Shown one piece after another: positions 58,768 through 64,000 of a stretch of 64,000 nucleotides of DNA. Within the stretch, counting starts at the first letter, position 1. Each line of letters begins with the position of its first letter. The notes beneath the pieces are model-generated. The model saw nothing but the letters and a program-made list of their open reading frames with translations. It did not search any database and was not told the DNA's origin. The DNA comes from Firm-04 sp045591925 (GTDB lineage Bacteria > Bacillota > Clostridia > Oscillospirales > Ruminococcaceae). The position numbers and the translations under genes are program-made. Location of the stretch: positions 62,001 to 126,000 of the forward strand of contig JAZNTW010000001.1 of the NCBI GenBank assembly GCA_045591925.1. Direction: 5' to 3'.

Positions 58768-59549
58768 TTTGCGGCACCTCCCATTGCGAGCTTATCGGCG
58801 TTTGCTTCCTCCATGTTGACATCCTTATAGACGCCAAGCGGATAGTAAGGCATACATTCCTCTTGCAGACGCTTGATGGATTCCTTCGGCGTCAGACCCC
58901 AGTTGGAGGGGCAGGTCGAAAGGATTTCGACGATAGAGAAGCCGTTGCCCTTCTGCTGATTTTCAAATGCCTTGCGGATCATCTTCTTGGTTTCGCGGAT
59001 ATGCGGAACCGTATCGACAGCGGTACGGACAGCCAGTGCAGTACCGTCGAGTGTGGAGAGCATCTCACAGACATGGATCGGGTAACCTGCCTTGCGCGGG
59101 TCTCTGCCGTAAGGAGAGGTCGTGGTGACCTGACCGGGCAGTGTGGTCGGAGCCATCTGACCGCCGGTCATGCCGTAGGTACCGTTGTTGACAAAGATGA
59201 TGACGATGTTTTCGCCTCTGGTTGCAGCGTGAACGGTTTCAGCCGTACCGATTGCAGCGAGGTCGCCGTCACCCTGATAGGTAAAGACGTTGAGATCGGG
59301 TCTTGCACGCTTCACGCCGGTTGCAACAGCCGGTGCTCTGCCGTGCGGTGCCTCGATCATATCACAGTTGAAATAATTATATGCAAAGACGGAGCATCCG
59401 ACAGGGCATACGCCTACGGTATCGCCCTCAATGCCCATTTCATCAATCACCTCAGCAACGAGGCGATGAATAATACCATGCGTACAGCCTGCGCAGTAAT
59501 GCAGACGGACATCGCAAAGTGCGTGCGGTCTCTGGAATTTCACAGCCAT
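58764..59549 (-). CDS. 2-oxoacid:ferredoxin oxidoreductase beta subunit (TPP-binding)
   Basis: The protein has 261 residues. The thiamine pyrophosphate motif is GDGDLAAIG followed by NNGTYGMTGGQM; N-terminal RLHYCAGCTHGIIHRL has the conserved cysteine environment. It forms the catalytic heart with the alpha subunit, whose gene it overlaps by one base. Confidence 0.95.
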   Translation of the reverse strand: MAVKFQRPHALCDVRLHYCAGCTHGIIHRLVAEVIDEMGIEGDTVGVCPVGCSVFAYNYFNCDMIEAPHGRAPAVATGVKRARPDLNVFTYQGDGDLAAIGTAETVHAATRGENIVIIFVNNGTYGMTGGQMAPTTLPGQVTTTSPYGRDPRKAGYPIHVCEMLSTLDGTALAVRTAVDTVPHIRETKKMIRKAFENQQKGNGFSIVEILSTCPSNWGLTPKESIKRLQEECMPYYPLGVYKDVNMEEANADKLAMGGAAK

Positions 59550-60610
59550 TACTTGATACCTCCGTTCAGCTTTCTGATCTCCGCCAGAACTTCATTCGGG
59601 GAGGGGATCACACCGCCGGTTCTGCCATAGAAAGAAACCGGGATCTTGCAATCAAGCGCGAGCTTGACATCGTCGATCATCTGTCCCATGTTCATTTCAA
59701 CGGAAAGAACAGCTTTTGCCTGCTTGGTTGCATCCAGAAGTTGCTTCTTCGGGAACGGCCAGAGCGTAATCGGACGGAACAGACCAACCTTGATGCCCTC
59801 TGCTCTTGCCTTGTTGACAGCAGATTTTGCGATACGGGAGGTTGCGCCGAATGCAGTGATGACAATATCCGCGTCATCGCAGAGATAGCTTTCTGCTTCG
59901 GATTCATTTTCTTCGATGGCAGCATAACGCTCGTAGCGCTTCTTTACCTGCTCTTCGAGGTCATTTGCTTCGATGTAGAGCGAATTGACGATATGGTGCT
60001 CACGCTCCATTTTCGTACCGGAAGCAGCCCAGCTGGAATTGTCAGCAGGTGTTGCGGAAATCTCAGGGAATTCGACCGGCTCCATCATCTGACCGAGCAG
60101 ACCATCGGAGAGCAGCATGACCGGTACGCGGTACTTCTCACCGAGTGCAAATGCACGGCTTACGAGGTTTACGACCTCCTGCACAGAATTCGGTGCAAGG
60201 ATGATGAGGTGGAAATCGCCGTGGCCAAGACCCTTGGTAGCCTGCCAGTAGTCCTGCTGAGACGGCTGAATGGAACCGAGTCCGGGGCCGCCGCGCTCGA
60301 CGTTGACGATCAGACAAGGAACGTCAGAGCCTGCGATATAGGAAATACCCTCGGATTTCAGCGAAATGCCGGGCGAGGAGGAGGATGTCATAACGCGAGT
60401 ACCGGTTGCGCCTGCACCGAGAACCATATTGATCGCTGCGACTTCAGATTCTGCCTGAAGGAACACACCGCCGCGCTTCGGCATCTGCTTGGAAAGATAC
60501 TCGGAAAGCTCGGTCTGCGGAGTAATCGGGTAGCCAAAGAAGCACTTGCAGCCTGCACGGATCGCAGCTTCAGCGAGTGCCTCGTTGCCTTTCATTAAAA
60601 CCTTTTCCAA
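59549..60610 (-). CDS. vorB: 2-oxoacid:ferredoxin oxidoreductase alpha subunit (VorB/KorA type)
   Basis: The protein has 353 residues starting at a TTG (60610) after AGAAAGGA; this gives MEKVLMKGNEALAEAA, the usual N-terminus. GCKCFFGYPITPQTELSEYL, SSSSPGISLKSEGISY and RGGPGLGSIQPSQQDYW are the family signatures. It resembles the proteins annotated as 3-methyl-2-oxobutanoate dehydrogenase subunit VorB. 2-Oxoglutarate (Kor) remains possible, since sequence alone does not separate them. Confidence 0.93.
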   Translation of the reverse strand: MEKVLMKGNEALAEAAIRAGCKCFFGYPITPQTELSEYLSKQMPKRGGVFLQAESEVAAINMVLGAGATGTRVMTSSSSPGISLKSEGISYIAGSDVPCLIVNVERGGPGLGSIQPSQQDYWQATKGLGHGDFHLIILAPNSVQEVVNLVSRAFALGEKYRVPVMLLSDGLLGQMMEPVEFPEISATPADNSSWAASGTKMEREHHIVNSLYIEANDLEEQVKKRYERYAAIEENESEAESYLCDDADIVITAFGATSRIAKSAVNKARAEGIKVGLFRPITLWPFPKKQLLDATKQAKAVLSVEMNMGQMIDDVKLALDCKIPVSFYGRTGGVIPSPNEVLAEIRKLNGGIK

Positions 60611-60629
60611 TGAAAACAATCCTTTCTGA

Positions 60630-60836
60630 TTAAGATTCAATTACGATGGCACAATCCGGACACATCATCGCGCACATTGCACAGCCGATGCAAGCGTCAT
60701 CATCTGTGCAGTACGCAGTAAACACGCCCTCTTTGTTACGCTTCTCATGCTGAATTGCAACAATTTGCTTGGGGCAGGCTGTTGTACACAGCTCACAGCC
60801 CTTACAGCGGTCAAAAATGACGTTCATTTTTGCCAT
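60630..60836 (-). CDS. Ferredoxin-type delta subunit with two 4Fe-4S clusters
   Basis: The protein has 68 residues when started at MAKMNVIFD; an ATG four codons upstream lies too close to the AAAGGA. The two CxxCxxCxxxCP cluster motifs are CKGCELCTTACP and CIGCAMCAMMCP. It passes electrons from the TPP site to soluble ferredoxin. It is the first gene of the operon. Confidence 0.93.
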   Translation of the reverse strand: MAKMNVIFDRCKGCELCTTACPKQIVAIQHEKRNKEGVFTAYCTDDDACIGCAMCAMMCPDCAIVIES

Positions 60837-60979
60837 AGGAGTTACCATTCCTTTCTGGTAAGATTACTTACGGCAGAGGTGATGCTGCCGCGCTCAAAAA
60901 AGCCATAGGGCTTTTGGTTGCATTGCTTTTCGCAAAATTTTTGATGCAATGCAAACGGACGCTGTCCATTGATTTTTCT

Positions 60980-61008
60980 ATTATAGCATATTCTACTGCA
61001 AATTTCAA
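60980..61008 (-). promoter_or_regulatory. Promoter of the 2-oxoacid oxidoreductase operon
   Basis: Minus strand: TTGAAA, 17 bases ending in ATATGC, TATAAT. The leader to the delta subunit gene is about 135 bases without a recognised element. Confidence 0.8.
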
Positions 61009-61084
61009 GTGCTTTCTTTTGCCCTAGGTGCGGAAAATGCACTGCTGTAAACCCGATCGTATTGGTTTTTTTGCATAATAAAAG

Positions 61085-61113
61085 GGTCAGCAATCATGGC
61101 TTGATCGCTGACC
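61085..61113 (-). terminator. Terminator of galE
   Basis: GGTCAGC and GCTGACC enclose a further ATCA/TGAT pair; on the minus strand CTTTTATT follows. Confidence 0.75.
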
Positions 61114-61119
61114 TTGGGG

Positions 61120-62145
61120 TTAATTGGATTTGTGGAAGCCATCCGGATTCTGCTTTTGCCAGTTCCATGCGTCTCTGCACATATCATCCAGTGTTTTTTC
61201 TGTTTTCCAGTGAAGCAGGCGTTCTGCCTTATCCGCATTGGCGTAGCATTCAGCCAGATCGCCGGGACGTCTGTCACCGTAGACATGATTGAGCTTGAGG
61301 TCGTTGACGCGTTCAAAGCTCTCCACGATTTCCTTTACGCTGTATGGCGTACCGGTTCCGAGATTGAAGGCTTCCGCGCCGTTGTGACTTAGCACGTAAT
61401 CGACCGCTTTCACATGACCGACCGCCAGATCTACGACATGAATATAATCCCGTGTGCAGGTGCCGTCCTTTGTAGGGTAATCGTTTCCGAAGATGGTCAG
61501 ACATTCACGCTTGCCGACTGCAACCTGCGTCAGATACGGCATCAGATTGTTCGGGATACCGCGCGGGTCGTCACCGATTTGCCCGGATGGGTGCGAGCCG
61601 ATCGGATTGAAATACCGCAGCAGCACAACCGAAAGTGTCGGGTCTGCCTTTGCCGCATCCTCAAGGATTTGCTCTATGATTGCTTTTGTCCAGCCATAAG
61701 GATTTGAGCAGACGCCGCGCGGCATATCCTCGGTATACGGGACAGGATTTTCCTCGCCGTAGACGGTTGCGCTGGATGAAAAAATGATATTCTTGACATC
61801 TGCCGCCTGCATGGCTTCGAGCAGGGAAAGCGTGGTGTCGATGTTGTTTCTGTAGTACATGACCGGCTTTGCAACGGATTCACCCACTGCTTTGAGTCCG
61901 GCAAAATGGATGACCGCGTCAATTTGATGCGCACGGAAGATTTCCGATAGCTTTCCGGTATCGCGGATATCTGTCTCGTAGCATATAACTTGCTTTCCGG
62001 TAATTTTCTCTACTCTGCGGATTGCCTCCGGCGCGCTGTTGGCGTAATTATCTGCCACAATCACCGAATAGCCGGCGTTCAGCAGTTCGACCGCCGTATG
62101 AGAGCCGATATATCCTGCGCCGCCTGCAAGCAAAATCGTTGCCAT
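61120..62145 (-). CDS. galE: UDP-glucose 4-epimerase
   Basis: The protein has 341 residues; the start at 62145 follows GAGGTG. NAD-binding LLAGGAGYIGSHTAVELL, the catalytic Ser-Ser-Ala-Thr (FSSSATVYGE), YxxxK as NPYGWTKAI, and GDDPRGIPNNLMPY are all typical GalE. It interconverts UDP-glucose and UDP-galactose. It is monocistronic with a strong promoter and terminator. It may feed surface polysaccharide made with the downstream aminotransferase. Confidence 0.97.
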   Translation of the reverse strand: MATILLAGGAGYIGSHTAVELLNAGYSVIVADNYANSAPEAIRRVEKITGKQVICYETDIRDTGKLSEIFRAHQIDAVIHFAGLKAVGESVAKPVMYYRNNIDTTLSLLEAMQAADVKNIIFSSSATVYGEENPVPYTEDMPRGVCSNPYGWTKAIIEQILEDAAKADPTLSVVLLRYFNPIGSHPSGQIGDDPRGIPNNLMPYLTQVAVGKRECLTIFGNDYPTKDGTCTRDYIHVVDLAVGHVKAVDYVLSHNGAEAFNLGTGTPYSVKEIVESFERVNDLKLNHVYGDRRPGDLAECYANADKAERLLHWKTEKTLDDMCRDAWNWQKQNPDGFHKSN

Positions 62146-62260
62146 GTTATCACCTCGGTAGCTGCCGGTTCTCGTGCGCTGCTGGTGTTCTGCAAGCTGC
62201 TGTAGGCAGAAGCGGAAACACGGTGAGAATGCCGGCTTTTCTATGTAAAAAGTGATATAT

Positions 62261-62289
62261 ATTATATCATGCCATATGCTGTTTGTCAA
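62261..62289 (-). promoter_or_regulatory. Promoter of galE
   Basis: Minus strand: TTGACA, 17 bases ending in ATGA, TATAAT. Confidence 0.85.
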
Positions 62290-62366
62290 TAGTGAGGCGC
62301 GGGCATCGGTGTGGACGACCTTGAATTGTCATATGCCGACAAAATTGTAAAGAATTTGACTGCGTG

Positions 62367-62520
62367 TAAAGGCAACACCGCGCAAAGTCCGCCTTACGGC
62401 TTGGCGGCACATCTACTTGCATATTTTCCGCCATCTTGCACAGAAATTCCTTGCTGGGCGTCATTTCTATACAATCTGACTGCGTATCTGCATCACCAAC
62501 TCTGTGCGGTATTGCCTAAA
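62367..62520. repeat. MITE-like intergenic repeat, copy 4
   Basis: Left end AAAGGCAACACCGCGCAAAG; right end CTCTGTGCGGTATTGCCTAAA, inverted copies. The interior is nearly identical to copy 3. It lies between the divergent promoters of galE and the aminotransferase gene. The flanks do not show an obvious target-site duplication by eye. Confidence 0.85.
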
Positions 62521-62602
62521 ATATTATACGGGAAATATCACGAAAAGTGAAACCGAATACTGGGCAACTCTAACAAAATGAAGTTGTGTAATTTGTGGGG
62601 TA

Positions 62603-62631
62603 TTGACAAACGCGGGGACTCGTGCTATAAT
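62603..62631 (+). promoter_or_regulatory. Promoter of the aminotransferase gene
   Basis: Consensus TTGACA, 17 bases ending in GTGC, TATAAT. The leader is about 175 bases; an A/T-rich stretch and no clear structure were seen. Confidence 0.85.
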
Positions 62632-62813
62632 ATATGATAAGAAAGAATGCCTTGTGTTCGGTTTTGGTTTTTTGGATATATAATAAAAAGAATAAACAGG
62701 CAGCTTGGGAATGAGAAATATACAGCACAATCGGATACAAAGAAAAGATTGTCAAATAACGTTTGAAGCCGGACTGAATGGTAACAATAACAATAAGTGG
62801 GTGGAAAGAACGA

Positions 62814-64000
62814 ATGATTAAGCCGTTTGAAAAGAAAGTATGGCTTGCTTCTCCGACAATGCACGGTGACGAGCAGAAGTGGGTGAACGACGCCATTGAG
62901 AAGAACTGGGTTACAACCGCCGGAGAGAATATCAATGAAATTGAACGGATGGTTGCGGAATACGCAGGCGTAAAATATGCGGTTGCGCTTTCCTGCGGTA
63001 CGGCGGCGCTGCACCTTGCAGTGAAGCTTGCTGGCGAACGTCTCTACGGTCAGGCAAGACCGAATCAGGGAACCTTGCAGGGGCATAAGGTGTTTGCCTC
63101 GGATATGACCTTTGATGCAACCGTAAACCCGATTGCCTATGAGGACGGAGAGGCAGTGTTCATTGATACCGAGCCGGATACATGGAATATGTGTCCGAAA
63201 GCCTTGGAAAAAGCATTTCAGCTGTATCCGGATGTGCGGCTTGTGATGGTTGTGCATCTGTATGGCGTGCCTGCGAAGATTGACGAGCTGCGTGCGATAT
63301 GTGACAAATACGGCGCACTGATGATCGAGGACGCAGCGGAATCGTTCGGCGCGACCTATAAGGGCAAGCAGACTGGCGGCTTTGGCGACTGTGCTGCCAT
63401 CAGCTTTAACGGCAATAAGATTATTACGGGTTCATCCGGCGGAATGTTCCTGACGGATTCGCTGGAGGAAGCGAATAAAATCCGCAAATGGTCTACACAG
63501 GCGCGTGAGGATGCACCGTGGTATCAGCACGAGGAAATTGGTTACAATTATCGTATGAGCAATATTGTTGCAGGTGTTGTACGTGGTCAGATGCCGTATC
63601 TGGATACGCATATTGCGCAGAAGAAGGCAATCTATGAGCGCTATAAGGAAGGCTTCAAGGGACTGCCGGTTTCCATGAATCCGTTTGACGCAGAAAATTC
63701 CGAGCCGAATTTCTGGCTCTCCTGTATGCTGATTGATCGGGATGCAATGTGCAAGCAGGTTCGCAGTGAGAATCAGGCGCTTTATGTGCCGGAAAAGGGA
63801 AAGTCTTGTCCGACCCAGATTCTCGAAGAGCTGATGAAGTATCAGGCTGAGGGCAGACCGATCTGGAAGCCGATGCACATGCAGCCGATTTATCGCATGA
63901 ACGGCTTTGTGACGGCAAACGGAAACGGCAGAGGACAATCGAATGCCTATATTGCACACGGCGAGGCAATGGATGTCGGCGCAGATATTTTCGAGCGCGG
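62814..64000 (+). CDS. DegT/DnrJ/EryC1-type PLP aminotransferase (partial at window end)
   Basis: The ATG at 62814 follows GGTGGAAAG; 395 codons are visible and the frame runs off the window. The family features are present: VALSCGTAALHLAVKLAGE (cofactor phosphate), VVHLYGVPAKIDEL, IEDAAESFGATYKGK, and the PLP lysine in SFNGNKIITGSSGGM. It would aminate a keto-sugar nucleotide, as in bacillosamine or other surface amino-sugar pathways. A short insertion after GERLYGQARPNQGTLQ resembles pilin-glycosylation PglE-type enzymes. Confidence 0.93.
   Translation, partial: MIKPFEKKVWLASPTMHGDEQKWVNDAIEKNWVTTAGENINEIERMVAEYAGVKYAVALSCGTAALHLAVKLAGERLYGQARPNQGTLQGHKVFASDMTFDATVNPIAYEDGEAVFIDTEPDTWNMCPKALEKAFQLYPDVRLVMVVHLYGVPAKIDELRAICDKYGALMIEDAAESFGATYKGKQTGGFGDCAAISFNGNKIITGSSGGMFLTDSLEEANKIRKWSTQAREDAPWYQHEEIGYNYRMSNIVAGVVRGQMPYLDTHIAQKKAIYERYKEGFKGLPVSMNPFDAENSEPNFWLSCMLIDRDAMCKQVRSENQALYVPEKGKSCPTQILEELMKYQAEGRPIWKPMHMQPIYRMNGFVTANGNGRGQSNAYIAHGEAMDVGADIFER

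Noticed and set aside
1..64000. tRNA, rRNA, CRISPR arrays, prophage or IS transposase genes
   Set aside because: No cloverleaf-like TTCGAATC/TTCGATTCC context outside hairpins, no rRNA-like stretches, no regularly spaced repeats and no transposase or integrase motifs were seen.

Overview
The window looks like the chromosome of a cellulosome-forming Ruminococcus (Firmicutes, Oscillospiraceae). This is inferred from a single-cohesin/dockerin adaptor scaffoldin, a dockerin-bearing GH5 endoglucanase, a ferredoxin-dependent 2-oxoacid oxidoreductase, Gram-positive cell-wall genes, sporulation genes (spo0A, spoIVB and a tiny spoVM) and strong Shine-Dalgarno sites. Promoters repeatedly show a TTGNNN - 17 nt - (TGG)TATAAT pattern. 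No rRNA, tRNA, CRISPR array or insertion sequence was seen.

Layout. 1-8.4 kb: end of an unknown gene, a large DUF4026/DUF2314-like protein, a lipoprotein, a biotin-dependent carboxyltransferase cluster (carboxyl transferase, biotin carrier, OadA-like), MetA and a small membrane protein. 8.5-14.6 kb (minus): dgt, dnaG and two tandem primary sigma factors, plus a small membrane exporter. 14.9-18.6 kb: ABC-2 exporter operon. 18.9-24.5 kb: rpsB-tsf, ScaC-like scaffoldin, glyA, cation/proton antiporter. 24.5-31.4 kb: maf and an MBL hydrolase, a DUF2975/XRE pair, a frameshifted gene, prfB, rimM-trmD, HPr. 31.6-37.5 kb: spoIVB, an unknown gene, spo0A, a flavin reductase-like gene, the GH5 enzyme and spoVM. 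37.7-42.3 kb: PhoP/PhoR-type two-component system with a very acidic kinase tail, a degenerate CPBP-family protein, tadA. 42.5-49.3 kb: epimerase, ROK protein, nagA, ddl, murF, scpB. 49.4-53.5 kb (minus): an apparent five-gene operon DUF2975 - XRE - B12/radical SAM - DUF4173 - DUF2809. 53.6-56.8 kb: DUF2752 protein and a valyl-tRNA synthetase-like protein whose catalytic and editing signatures are all altered. 57-64 kb: a sortase-tail-like 54-residue protein, an acetyltransferase, a four-subunit Vor/Kor oxidoreductase, galE and the start of a DegT-type aminotransferase.

Four copies of a roughly 150-175 bp element with terminal inverted repeats (AGGCAAYACCGC type) lie in intergenic spaces and look like a MITE family. 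The strongest candidates for undescribed biology are the ValRS-like pseudo-synthetase with its structured, terminator-containing leader, and the XRE/DUF2975-headed radical SAM operon, whose promoter/palindrome layout is repeated at a second XRE/DUF2975 locus in this window. All functional calls come from reading motifs by eye; no database search was run.
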